Notes under the pieces: model-generated
Told to the model about the DNA's origin: nothing
What the model saw: only the letters and a program-made list of their open reading frames with translations
Database searches by the model: none
Origin: 1-14-0-10-45-29 sp964532715
GTDB lineage: Archaea > Micrarchaeota > Micrarchaeia > Anstonellales > Anstonellaceae
DNA length: 32,248 bases
Reading direction: 5' to 3'
NCBI GenBank assembly: GCA_964532715.1
Contig: CAZHIX010000006.1
Coordinates: 1 to 32,248, forward strand
Translations under genes and position numbers: made by a program
Part shown: piece after piece, positions 7,799 through 16,347 of the stretch
Layout of the letters: every line of letters starts with the position of its first letter
Position numbering within the stretch: the first letter of the stretch is position 1

Positions 7799-8905
7799 AT
7801 GAAAATCGCTTTTGTATCAGATACTCATTTTGGCTATTCTCGCTTTGAAAAAGACGCAACAAAGCAAGGTGAGTATGCAATTTTGGATGCTTGTAAAAGA
7901 TGTGATGTCTTACTCTTAGGTGGAGATATATTTGATCAAAAAATACCGTCTCTTGAAACTCTTACTCGTGTGGCGTTACTTCTTCAAAATGCAAAAAAAA
8001 TTCTAAATGAAAAAAATATTATATCCCCAAACATTCTTGGTATTCATGGAACTCACGAGCTTCGTCCCAAAGGTCTTGTAAACCCAATAGAAATGATGTG
8101 TTCTCTTGGCCTAATCGAAAACGTGCATAATCGCACAGTTCTACTCTTGGGCACAGATGAAAAAATAGCAGTTTCTGGAATAGGTGGGGTTCCAGATGAC
8201 TTGTTTGAATCAATTCTTTCAAAAATTTCTTGCAAACCAGTAGACGGAGCCCTAAACTTTTTTTTGTTTCATCAAACTCTTAGTCAGTTTGTTCCACAAG
8301 CAAAAAATCTTGCATCATTTGAAGATCTTCCACTCGGATATGATTACTATTTATGTGGGCATATTCATGCAAGAAAAGAGTATATGAATTCAAAACTTCT
8401 AATTCCGGGTTCAACAGTTCTAACTCAACAAAAAGAAGAAGAACAATCTCAAAAAGGTTATTTGTTATTTGATACTATTGCAAAAACACATGAATTTGTG
8501 CAAATACCTACTCGTCCTTTTGAAGTTTATAATTTGTGTTTTGAAAATGCTACAAGTTCTCAAGTTAGACTTGCAATTGAAAATGAGCTTTCAAAAATAT
8601 TTTCAAAAAAATACGAAGTTGCTCCAGTAATAAAATTACAATTAAATGGTACATTGGAAAAATCAAGTGGCCTTATTGATTTGTCCGGTTTTAGTGCCCC
8701 AAACGGTGCATATCTAACTATAGAAAATCGTCTTGAAGGTTCATCACTAATAGATCAGCTTCAAAAAATAAAAGGCGAGCATTTTTCACAAAAACCTCCT
8801 AACGAGCTTGGAGTTGAGCTTCTAAGACAAAACGCAAAAAATGGTGGTCTTGATCCGCAAAAGGCGATTCAATTTTTTGAAGAGTTTTCAACAGGATTGA
8901 AATAA
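7799..8905 (+). CDS. Mre11-like metallophosphoesterase (DNA repair exonuclease family)
   Basis: The 368-residue calcineurin-like phosphoesterase starts directly with KIAFVSDTHFG (Asp and His of motif I). It continues with LLLGGDIFD (motif II), HGTHEL (motif III), LFHQTL and LCGHIHARKE (motifs IV and V). This order and the DTHFG..GDIFD pattern fit the Mre11/SbcD family, which processes DNA ends with Rad50. Motif III is normally GNHD; here the metal-ligand Asn is Thr and Asp is Glu (GTHE), so activity or metal preference may differ. No Rad50 gene is in the window. The C-terminal third (from about residue 245) is a separate, less conserved region. Confidence 0.8.
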   Translation: MKIAFVSDTHFGYSRFEKDATKQGEYAILDACKRCDVLLLGGDIFDQKIPSLETLTRVALLLQNAKKILNEKNIISPNILGIHGTHELRPKGLVNPIEMMCSLGLIENVHNRTVLLLGTDEKIAVSGIGGVPDDLFESILSKISCKPVDGALNFFLFHQTLSQFVPQAKNLASFEDLPLGYDYYLCGHIHARKEYMNSKLLIPGSTVLTQQKEEEQSQKGYLLFDTIAKTHEFVQIPTRPFEVYNLCFENATSSQVRLAIENELSKIFSKKYEVAPVIKLQLNGTLEKSSGLIDLSGFSAPNGAYLTIENRLEGSSLIDQLQKIKGEHFSQKPPNELGVELLRQNAKNGGLDPQKAIQFFEEFSTGLK

Positions 8906-8919
8906 TATGAATCTTTCCT

Positions 8920-10254
8920 TCATTCCCCTCTCAAACTCTTCATATGTGCAATTCTTTTATCCAAAAGCTCTTTTGTTCCGATATCTTTTCTATGCCAAAG
9001 CGGACCGCTAATTGCCTGAGCGCCAATCTCTGTAATTTCGCCAGCTCTTTCAATTGTATCCGCTTTTGCCAAAATCGCAATACTTCTTGATTTTTGAGAA
9101 TATATTTTTCCATCTTCTTTTTCATTTACACTTGCAAAAAATATCTGTGCGCCACAACTTTCAAGCGCATCATAATCAATAGTTATCGGCGCGGGCTCAA
9201 CTGATTTTTTTGGGTATCCATTTGGAACCAAATATTTCACTACTGTGGCTTTCTGTTCCCAATCAATTTGCATATTAAAAAGAGTTTTTTGTGCCATTGA
9301 GTTGAAAATATCATACAAATCGCTTTTTAGAATACTCAAAACATTCATCGCTTCCGGGTCTCCAAAACGTGCATTTGTTTCAATCACGTAAATCCCATGC
9401 GCAGTCGTCATAAATTGTCCATATAAAACTCCGACAAATCTCTCACGTTTTGCCTGAGCCTTTATTATATTTCTCATTATTTCACACGCTTTTTCATACT
9501 CAGCATTTTTCAAAAATGGCAATAATTTTGAATTGTCGCAATATGCTCCCATTCCACCTGTATTTTCTCCGATGTCTCCATCCTTTGTTCTTTTATGGTC
9601 CTGAACCGTTGGCATAAAAACAAGTGTTTCTCCATCACAAAATGCCATAAGTGTAAATTCTTCACCTTCTAATTTTTGTTCAATTACTACTGCTCCGCCT
9701 CCAATCCCATTTACTAAAACATCACGAACATATTTTTTTGCCTCGTCTAAATCTGCAAGCTGGTGCCCAACAACCTTTACTCCTTTTCCACCTGTTAGTC
9801 CAACTGGTTTTATCGCAACCTCTCCAAGCTCTTCTATATACTCATCAACACCCGCTGTTCTTTCAAAATATCTGTATTTTGGGCAACCATCAATTAAATT
9901 TTCACTCATCAAATCTCTCAAATATTTTTTATCCCATTCAAGCCTTGATGCTCTTTTGGTGGGTGATGCGACTTTTATTCCCATTACAATAAGTGCATCA
10001 CTAACACCTGCTCCAATTACTGCGTCCGGAGATGCAAATGCCAAATCTATGTTCTTATCTTTTATCCAAGCTGTTATATCATCACAGTTCTCAATATCTC
10101 CAATTGCAAATTCTCCTCCACTTTGTTTGCACAATTTCGCAATACCTGGATTCTTTGAATTCATGAATGCAAATAGCCTCATTTTATCATTTTTGCAAAC
10201 AGCCAATGCAATAGCATGTTCACGCGCACCATTCCCGATTAGTAAAAAATTCAT
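8920..10254 (-). CDS. purD: Phosphoribosylamine-glycine ligase (GAR synthetase)
   Basis: PurD joins glycine to phosphoribosylamine with ATP, the second step of purine synthesis. The 444-residue ATP-grasp protein has the family's N-terminal LLIGNGAREHAIA, the ATP-grasp loop KPVGLTGGKGV, the ENTGGMGAY motif and ETNARFGDPE near the metal site. Its length is normal. It lies 25 nt after tyrS on the same strand, with GGTGAT 4 nt before the ATG, so it is translated from a polycistronic mRNA. PurH, later in the same pathway, is elsewhere in the window under its own promoter. Confidence 0.95.
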   Translation of the reverse strand: MNFLLIGNGAREHAIALAVCKNDKMRLFAFMNSKNPGIAKLCKQSGGEFAIGDIENCDDITAWIKDKNIDLAFASPDAVIGAGVSDALIVMGIKVASPTKRASRLEWDKKYLRDLMSENLIDGCPKYRYFERTAGVDEYIEELGEVAIKPVGLTGGKGVKVVGHQLADLDEAKKYVRDVLVNGIGGGAVVIEQKLEGEEFTLMAFCDGETLVFMPTVQDHKRTKDGDIGENTGGMGAYCDNSKLLPFLKNAEYEKACEIMRNIIKAQAKRERFVGVLYGQFMTTAHGIYVIETNARFGDPEAMNVLSILKSDLYDIFNSMAQKTLFNMQIDWEQKATVVKYLVPNGYPKKSVEPAPITIDYDALESCGAQIFFASVNEKEDGKIYSQKSRSIAILAKADTIERAGEITEIGAQAISGPLWHRKDIGTKELLDKRIAHMKSLRGE

Positions 10255-10279
10255 AAAATCACCAAAATCTAAACGTATT

Positions 10280-11362
10280 TTATTCTCGCGCTTTTTTTAC
10301 CATCTCAATCAATTCTTGTTTATTTTCAAAATATTTTCTTGAAGGTTCAAGCATTTTAGCAAGTTCATCGCCAACCGCATTTTTCAAATCAACTGGATGT
10401 AATTTACCCTCACTGAAATCTTTTTTGAGCTCATCTAAAGTTGCATATAAAGCATCTCCTCCAAATTTTTGAGGTCTTTTGATTTCAAGCGGTTTGTCTC
10501 GCAAAACAAATGCGTTCGCATATTCAATTATGGGATTATCTTCAACCACTTTCTCTGGGCAATTTGCCTTTTTTATTTTTTTCACAATTTCCTCTTGCGA
10601 ATCATGAATAAAAATTGCAGAATTTGGATCTGATTTGGACATTTTACTCTCAATTTGTGCATCTTCTTCACTTATACTGACTGCATCCATTCTCTTTGCG
10701 CTCTTCAATCCAGGTAATAGTTTCATATGAATTGCAACTGGTTTTGGTTTTTTCATTTTGTCTGAAAGTTCTCTTGCAAGAGCATGTATCTTTCTTTGAT
10801 CCATTCCTGCATGTGCAATATCAATGTCCATCGCCCACATATCTGCAACTTGCATTGCAGGGTAAATCATTGCTGAAGTGGGTAGTGCCGAATCAGTTTC
10901 TTTTCTTCCCATGATTGTGGTGCATCTGAGCATTCGCTCCTTTGTAGTGGTGTTTGTAATCTTTAGCACATCTGCCCAGTAATCTCTGCCCAGTTTTTCA
11001 TATAATTCGCTTCCCATAACAAACTCAACTTGTCCGTCTTTTAGTCCAAGCGAATTAAAACATTCTTTGAAGTACCCTTTGGCAATTTTTTGTATAAGTT
11101 CTAAATCTCCATTCATCTTCCCATTAATCCATGCATGATAGTCCGCCAAGAAAATAGTAGGTTTAATTCCTGCACTCATCAAGTCATTAATTTTTAGCGT
11201 GGTCAAAAGCCCTGTCGCAATATGCACAAGTCCAGATATTTCAAATCCGATATAATGCTTTGGATGAGAATTCGTTTGAAAAACTTCTCTCAAATCATTT
11301 TCAGTCAAAATCTCACTAACTGTCCCTTTTTTTACAAGTTCAATTTTTGATTCAATGTCCAT
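10280..11362 (-). CDS. tyrS: Tyrosyl-tRNA synthetase (archaeal type)
   Basis: This class I synthetase charges tRNA-Tyr. Archaeal-type hallmarks are KHYIGFEISGLVHIATG (HIGH region), LADYHAWINGKMNGDLE, the MQVADMWAMDIDIAHAGMDQRKIH tyrosine/AMP pocket (positions about 180-203), ESKMSKSDPNSAIF (KMSKS loop) and the C-terminal LHPVDLKNAV. Its 360-residue length is normal for archaeal TyrRS. The HIGH-equivalent tetrapeptide reads HIAT, a divergent form. A weak TATA-like TTAATTAG lies about 28 nt upstream (11386-11393). The gene leads the tyrS-purD unit. Confidence 0.92.
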   Translation of the reverse strand: MDIESKIELVKKGTVSEILTENDLREVFQTNSHPKHYIGFEISGLVHIATGLLTTLKINDLMSAGIKPTIFLADYHAWINGKMNGDLELIQKIAKGYFKECFNSLGLKDGQVEFVMGSELYEKLGRDYWADVLKITNTTTKERMLRCTTIMGRKETDSALPTSAMIYPAMQVADMWAMDIDIAHAGMDQRKIHALARELSDKMKKPKPVAIHMKLLPGLKSAKRMDAVSISEEDAQIESKMSKSDPNSAIFIHDSQEEIVKKIKKANCPEKVVEDNPIIEYANAFVLRDKPLEIKRPQKFGGDALYATLDELKKDFSEGKLHPVDLKNAVGDELAKMLEPSRKYFENKQELIEMVKKARE

Positions 11363-11404
11363 GTAAATCTATTATAAACCAAGGCTAATTAAGTTTACTT
11401 ACTA

Positions 11405-11547
11405 CTCAGAGGTATATAGAGTGTTGCGTTTTATCTCTGAGCCACCTTTTTTTTGGAAAACAACAATTTTTGCACAAGTTCACGAATTGAACTTGACTAA
11501 ATTTTGCGTTTAATTATGCAACGCCCTACAGAGGTATACTCTATACC
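11405..11547 (+). ncRNA. Structure-dense intergenic segment, candidate RNA or operator
   Basis: This part of a 672-bp gene-free gap between tyrS (-) and nrdJ (+) carries several inverted repeats. They are CTCAGAG/CTCTGAG (11405-11411 and 11435-11441) followed by eight T; an 8-bp perfect hairpin CAAGTTCA/TGAACTTG (11475-11495); and the palindrome GGTATA-CTC-TATACC (11533-11547). A long-range stem pairs 11417-11427 with 11518-11528 (10 of 11 positions, one G:U). CAGAGGTATA occurs twice, at 11408 and 11530. I see no known RNA family (no RNase P, SRP or B12-box signature). It could be an untranslated RNA, an attenuator or a cluster of operators. Confidence 0.35.
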
Positions 11548-11751
11548 GTAAGTCTTTATATACTCAGAATTGTCCAAAAGCCAAACTTTGGAGCAAACGT
11601 CATATCGCACAAACAAACTCAATTATTTGGTCGTTTAATATTTCCAAAAATGTTTTTGGCAAATAATTAAAAAGAAGTTGTCATTTTGCATATTTTGGTA
11701 ACATATAAATACGCACTTTGAACAAAATACTTTTCCCTTTTTAAATTTCAA

Positions 11752-11763
11752 CTATATATAAAC
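11752..11763 (+). promoter_or_regulatory. Likely main TATA box of nrdJ
   Basis: CTATATATAAAC is the strongest TATA-like site before nrdJ and would place the transcription start near 11783, giving a leader of about 250 nt. An additional TATA-like site, TTTATATA, lies at 11555-11562 and another (ATATAAAT) near 11703-11710. Long leaders are unusual in this window, where most genes look leaderless. Confidence 0.4.
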
Positions 11764-11782
11764 TGCTACAACGGGAGGAAAA

Positions 11783-12034
11783 AACGCAAGGGGCGGTTTT
11801 GGCATTGATGCAAAATCTATCCACATATATGCATTCTGGCGCGAATCATTTTTGTGCTTTTGTGTTTATGTGATGTTTTTGTAAATTTGTGGGTGCTTTC
11901 AAGACCTTTTCAGTTGCCCTCTTGCAGGTTCAAATATCATTCTCCATTGGAGAAGGGTGCTTGCCCGCGCGTTTTTGATTTTTCGTTGTTTTGTTATCGG
12001 TTGCATCTTTGGATGAAATTGGGGGTTTGAGAAA
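11783..12034 (+). other. Predicted nrdJ leader with a short upstream reading frame
   Basis: About 250 nt separate the predicted start site from the nrdJ ATG. A 21-codon open frame (ATG 11808, TGA 11871-11873; peptide begins MQNLSTYMHSG) lies inside. Further down are TTCTCC-ATT-GGAGAA (11939-11953) and GGG-TGCTTG-CCC (11955-11966) hairpins, and a G-rich GGGGG stretch just before the start codon that could act as the ribosome site. A control function is inference; no cobalamin riboswitch consensus is visible, though the enzyme would need B12. Confidence 0.3.
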
Positions 12035-15000
12035 ATGGAAAATATCGCACAAAAACAGGATGAACTGCTGTCTGCTCAAAAATCAGCTGGTCTAAAAATT
12101 GAGCGCAGATTCACTACTGATAGTGGCGATGTTTTTTCACAATTTGAATATGAATATAGAACTTCAACAATACGAAATACGGATGGTTCAGTAGTTTTTG
12201 AGCTCACAAATATAGAAGTGCCAAAAGGATGGTCTCAAGTTGCAACTGATATATTAGCACAAAAATATTTTAGAAAAGCCTCGGTTCCACAGCGTGGCAA
12301 AGATGGTAAAATCATAATTGATCCGCAGTCGCAATCAGCCGTTCTTGGAAGTGAAACCTCTGTTAAACAAACTGTAAAACGTCTCGCATCTACATGGAGA
12401 TATTGGGGTGAGCGTTACAACTATTTTGCGTCCCAGCAAGATGCACAAGCGTTTGAAGACGAGCTAATTTACATGATGCTTGCACAGATGTGTGCTCCAA
12501 ATTCTCCGCAATGGTTTAACAACGGTCTTTCTCATGTGTATGGAATAACTGGTTCATCACAAGGTCATTATTATATCGATCCAAAAACCGCTGAATTAAA
12601 ACGTTCAACTGATGCATACTCGCACCCACAACTTCACGCATGTTTTATACAATCAATAAAAGATGATTTGGTAAATGAAGGCGGTATATTTGATTTGCTT
12701 GTGCGTGAAGCACTTTTGTTCAAATACGGTTCTGGAACTGGGACAAACTTTTCTGCAATACGTGCAAGTAACGAGTCACTTTCTGGTGGAGGAAAATCAT
12801 CAGGTCTCATGTCATTTCTAAAAATATATGACCGAGCAGCAGGTGCAATAAAATCCGGTGGCACGACAAGACGCGCGGCTAAAATGGTAATTGTAGATGT
12901 GGACCATCCAGATATAGAAGAATTTGTAAACTGGAAAGTTAACGAAGAGAAAAAAGTTGCAGCTTTAGTTTCAGGTTCATTATCAATTAGGAAATCTTTA
13001 AACAAAGTAATGAAAGTTGCTCACGAGGAGCATACTACAGATTTTAAATCATCAAAACGTCTTAAAATGGCAGTAGCAGGTGCTCTTGCAAGAAATGTTC
13101 CAATTAATTACGTATTGCGTGCGCTATCACTTGTTCAACAAGGTGAGCAAAAATTTGATATGCCTATATTTGATACTCATTATGAGGGGGAAGCATATCT
13201 AACTGTTTCTGGTCAAAACTCAAACAATACTGTGCGTGTTTCAAATAAATTCATGGATTCAATCTCAAAAGATTCATCTTGGCAATTGATAAGAAGAACC
13301 GATGGAAAAGTTTCAAAAGAGTTGCCTGCAAAGCATTTATTTAACCAAATATGTTCTGCCGCGTGGTCTTGTGCGGATCCTGGTCTTCAATTTGACGATA
13401 CAATCAACGAGTGGCATACTTGTCCTATGGATGGTAGAATAAACGCATCTAACCCGTGTTCTGAATATATGTTCATTGATGATACTGCGTGTAATCTTGC
13501 TTCTTTGAATCTTTTTAAATTCTTAGATGAAGAAAAAGGTTCACTTGATGTGGAAGCAATGCGTCACACGATAAGGCTTTGGACAATTGCACTTGAAATT
13601 TCAGTTTTAATGGCTGGTTATCCATCTGCAACAATCGCACAACGTTCGTACACTTATAGAACTCTTGGTCTTGGGTATGCAAATTTAGGAACAATATTAA
13701 TGGTTTTAGGAATTCCTTACGATTCAAAAGAAGCTCTTTCGTATGCCTCATGCATCTCCTCAATACTAACCGCAGAATGCTATGCAACTTCTGCACAAAT
13801 GGCAAATGTTCTTGGTCCATTTGAGGCCTATGAGCGAAATAAAAGTTCAATGTTAAAAGTAATACGAAATCACAGGCGTGCAGCTTACAACGTAAACTCA
13901 AACGAGTACGAAGGTCTCTCAATAAAGCCAATCGGGATAGATGAACGTTATGTGCCTCATTATCTTGTTCAGACGTCTAAAGATTCTTGGGATAAAGCAC
14001 TTGATCTTGGAGAAAAATATGGTTATAGAAACGCACAAGCAACCGTGATAGCACCTACTGGGACTATTGGTCTTTTGATGGATTGTGATACTACTGGGGT
14101 AGAGCCAGATTTTGCAATAGTAAAATTCAAGAAACTTGCAGGTGGCGGTTATTTCAAAATAGTAAATCAGTCTGTTAAAAAAGCACTAAAACGTCTTGGG
14201 TATTCAAAAGCGCAAATAGATGAAATAGAGCGTTATTGTAAAGGCAATGGCACTTTAGTTGGGTGTCCGAAAATAAATCGCGAATCTTTAAAAGAAAAAG
14301 GGTTTAGTGATGAAAAAATTGATTTAATAGAGCGACAAATGCCATCAGTCTTTGATATTCGCTTTGCGTTTAATCGCTATGTTCTATCCGAAGATTTTCT
14401 TAAAATGCTTGGTGCATCTACAAAAGACCTTCAAAATCCAAAATTTGATTTACTCTCCTTTTTGGGTTTTTCAAAAGAAGATATTTTGCGAGCAAATGAT
14501 TATGTTTGCGGAACAATGACTGTTGAGGGTGCGCCTCATCTAAAAACCGAACATTATGCAATTTTTGATTGTGCATCCAAATGTGGCAAAAAAGGAGTAC
14601 GCTCAATTCCATACGAAGCGCACATAAGAATGATGGCTGCAGTGCAACCATTTATTTCAGGTTCTATTTCAAAAACAATAAATATGCCAAAGGAAGCAAC
14701 CATAAATGAGGTAGAAAAAGCATATAGTTTATCTCACAAAATGATGCTCAAATGCATTGCATTATATCGTGACGGCTCAAAACTTTCACAACCCCTAAAT
14801 GCGACTTCAGAATCACAAGAAGATGAGCTTGAGACACTCAAGGCATTATCTGCCGAAGCTGAACAAGCAATGGATCAAGAGTCAATACGCCCAGTTGTAA
14901 TGTCTACGTTACAAAGAAGAAAACTCCCGTCTCGCAGAAAAGGTTTTGTGCAAGAAGCAAGAATAGGCGGGCATAAAGTCTATCTAAAGACTGGGGAATA

Positions 15001-15541
15001 TCCTGATGGTGCTCTTGGAGAAATATTCATAGATATGTACAAAGAAGGTGCAGGGTACAAATCACTTCTAAACTGTTTTGCTGTTGCAGTCTCAAAAGGA
15101 CTTCAATACGGGGTTCCACTTGAAGAATTTGTAGATACATTTACTTTCACTCGCTTTGATCCAGCAGGTCCAGTTTCAGGTCATGAAGCAATCAAGAATT
15201 CAACTTCAATAGTAGATTACATATTTAGAGTTCTTGGATACGAATATCTTGGAAGGACTGATTTTATCCACATTAAACCTCCCGCTTCAGATGCAAAAGC
15301 AGATACAATGCAAGCTACTCTCACATATTCCACATCATCATCTGCTTCAAAACCACAACAAGAAAATGAATCTTCTTCAAACCCTGATTCGCCTCCAGAA
15401 GATCAAAACGAAAAAATAAAACAAGCAAAAGCTCTTGGATATACTGGAGATCAGTGCAGTCAGTGTGCTTCAATGAAAGTAAAGCGAAATGGTTCATGCA
15501 CTGTTTGTCTGGACTGTGGTTCAACAAGTGGGTGTTCATAG
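12035..15541 (+). CDS. nrdJ: Adenosylcobalamin-dependent (class II) ribonucleoside-diphosphate reductase
   Basis: NrdJ makes deoxyribonucleotides using a B12-derived radical. The 1168-residue protein has MCAPNSPQWFN near 150, LHACFIQSI with the first redox Cys (C203), FKYGSGTGTNFS, and the NPCSEY active-site loop (Cys475, Glu477) followed by TACNLASLNL (Cys486). TVSGQNSNNTVRVS and the ATVIAPTGTIGLLMDCDTTG phosphate-binding region are also present. The C-terminus has the Ser/Gln-rich linker and a CxxC...CxxC zinc-ribbon tail (CSQC, CTVCLDC, ending GCS) that regenerates the active-site disulfide. No ATP-cone or intein is apparent. The start is preceded by GGGGGTTTGAG. It needs no radical partner protein, consistent with the absence of nrdB. 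Confidence 0.96.
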   Translation: MENIAQKQDELLSAQKSAGLKIERRFTTDSGDVFSQFEYEYRTSTIRNTDGSVVFELTNIEVPKGWSQVATDILAQKYFRKASVPQRGKDGKIIIDPQSQSAVLGSETSVKQTVKRLASTWRYWGERYNYFASQQDAQAFEDELIYMMLAQMCAPNSPQWFNNGLSHVYGITGSSQGHYYIDPKTAELKRSTDAYSHPQLHACFIQSIKDDLVNEGGIFDLLVREALLFKYGSGTGTNFSAIRASNESLSGGGKSSGLMSFLKIYDRAAGAIKSGGTTRRAAKMVIVDVDHPDIEEFVNWKVNEEKKVAALVSGSLSIRKSLNKVMKVAHEEHTTDFKSSKRLKMAVAGALARNVPINYVLRALSLVQQGEQKFDMPIFDTHYEGEAYLTVSGQNSNNTVRVSNKFMDSISKDSSWQLIRRTDGKVSKELPAKHLFNQICSAAWSCADPGLQFDDTINEWHTCPMDGRINASNPCSEYMFIDDTACNLASLNLFKFLDEEKGSLDVEAMRHTIRLWTIALEISVLMAGYPSATIAQRSYTYRTLGLGYANLGTILMVLGIPYDSKEALSYASCISSILTAECYATSAQMANVLGPFEAYERNKSSMLKVIRNHRRAAYNVNSNEYEGLSIKPIGIDERYVPHYLVQTSKDSWDKALDLGEKYGYRNAQATVIAPTGTIGLLMDCDTTGVEPDFAIVKFKKLAGGGYFKIVNQSVKKALKRLGYSKAQIDEIERYCKGNGTLVGCPKINRESLKEKGFSDEKIDLIERQMPSVFDIRFAFNRYVLSEDFLKMLGASTKDLQNPKFDLLSFLGFSKEDILRANDYVCGTMTVEGAPHLKTEHYAIFDCASKCGKKGVRSIPYEAHIRMMAAVQPFISGSISKTINMPKEATINEVEKAYSLSHKMMLKCIALYRDGSKLSQPLNATSESQEDELETLKALSAEAEQAMDQESIRPVVMSTLQRRKLPSRRKGFVQEARIGGHKVYLKTGEYPDGALGEIFIDMYKEGAGYKSLLNCFAVAVSKGLQYGVPLEEFVDTFTFTRFDPAGPVSGHEAIKNSTSIVDYIFRVLGYEYLGRTDFIHIKPPASDAKADTMQATLTYSTSSSASKPQQENESSSNPDSPPEDQNEKIKQAKALGYTGDQCSQCASMKVKRNGSCTVCLDCGSTSGCS

Positions 15542-15550
15542 CCTAATGTT

Positions 15551-15617
15551 TGTTTGTAATTTTTTTGTATCTATATCTTTTTTGCTTATTTTTGTTTTTT
15601 TTAATTCTTTTTAATCT
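15551..15617. terminator. T-rich termination zone after nrdJ
   Basis: Several T-runs (up to eight) lie in the short gap between convergent nrdJ (+) and the HAD gene (-). Archaeal RNA polymerase terminates at U-rich tracts without needing a hairpin, so this is the probable nrdJ 3' end. No stem is visible. Confidence 0.4.
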
Positions 15618-15618
15618 A

Positions 15619-16296
15619 TTAAATTTTTCTTACTATACTAATTATGTCTGTTGGGCTCTTTGCTTCAAACTCTGCCTTTGTCCCATCATCTCCAAAATTA
15701 TGTCCATACTTTGCAAAACAGGTTCTCATTCCAGCAAGTGTTGCACCTCGTATATCTCTTGATGGATTATCTCCAATCATAATTGCTTGTTTTGGTTCAA
15801 CTTCAAGTTGTGTAAGTATTTTTCTAAATGGTTCAACTCCTGGTTTGTAAATATTAGTATCATGAAATGTTCCAATCGCGCTAAAATAATTCTTGAGCTT
15901 GCAAAATTCAAGTCTTTGGTAAGCCTGTTCACGCGGTGCATCCGTTAAAATCGCCAATTTATAATCTTTTGAAAGATTCTCAAGCATATCTTCAACTCCT
16001 GTATATGGGCGCAACATCTGTTCTTTTGTTCTCAAGTATGCGCTAATAGCAGAATTTCTAATTCTTTCAAATTTTTTCTTTTCTAATTTTAGTGGTTTTA
16101 ACATTTGTGTAAACGTAAGTTGATATTCAATTCCATATGTTTCATAAATTTTGAAGATTAATTTTTTTGCAGATTCTTCATTCATTTCAAGTCCTGCTTC
16201 AATCATCGCTTTTGAAGCATTTGCAGATGATAAAGTTTTGAATTCCCAAAAGTTCACAAGCGTATTATCCAAGTCAAATATAACTGCCTTCACCAT
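15619..16296 (-). CDS. HAD-superfamily phosphatase
   Basis: This small-molecule phosphatase of the haloacid dehalogenase superfamily has all four motifs: the nucleophile motif DLDNTL at residues 8-13, LTDA near 117-120, a Lys (YKPG) near 150, and IGDNPSRDIRGA near 172. A helical cap lies between motifs I and II, as in phosphoglycolate phosphatase-like (subclass I) members. The substrate cannot be told from the sequence. The ATG lies 26 nt from the centre of a TATA box shared with the divergent GTPase gene, so the two are probably co-regulated. Confidence 0.85.
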   Translation of the reverse strand: MVKAVIFDLDNTLVNFWEFKTLSSANASKAMIEAGLEMNEESAKKLIFKIYETYGIEYQLTFTQMLKPLKLEKKKFERIRNSAISAYLRTKEQMLRPYTGVEDMLENLSKDYKLAILTDAPREQAYQRLEFCKLKNYFSAIGTFHDTNIYKPGVEPFRKILTQLEVEPKQAIMIGDNPSRDIRGATLAGMRTCFAKYGHNFGDDGTKAEFEAKSPTDIISIVRKI

Positions 16297-16316
16297 ATAT
16301 CTGATTTCACTATTAA

Positions 16317-16327
16317 CTTATAAAAAG
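16317..16327. promoter_or_regulatory. Shared TATA box, HAD phosphatase / GTPase
   Basis: CTTATAAAAAG with a palindromic TTATAA core lies in a 51-bp divergent gap. Its centre (16322) is 26 nt from the GTPase ATG (16348) and 26 nt from the HAD ATG (16296). It is the only TATA-like element at the right distance on both strands. Neither gene has an SD at its start, so both are predicted leaderless. Confidence 0.6.
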
Positions 16328-16347
16328 CACAATACACACTTATATTC

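Noticed and set aside
11900..11966. A second tRNA, suggested by GGTTCAAAT near 11927-11935
   Set aside because: The flanking bases do not pair as a T-arm and no acceptor, D or anticodon arm can be drawn.
11783..12034. Cobalamin riboswitch before the B12-dependent reductase
   Set aside because: I could not find a B12-box-like conserved segment or the expected multi-helix core; only short local hairpins are visible.
15550..15762. Hydrophobic 70-residue plus-strand frame
   Set aside because: It is a T-rich read-through of the nrdJ terminator and the antisense of the HAD gene; Phe/Leu-only composition and no start signals.
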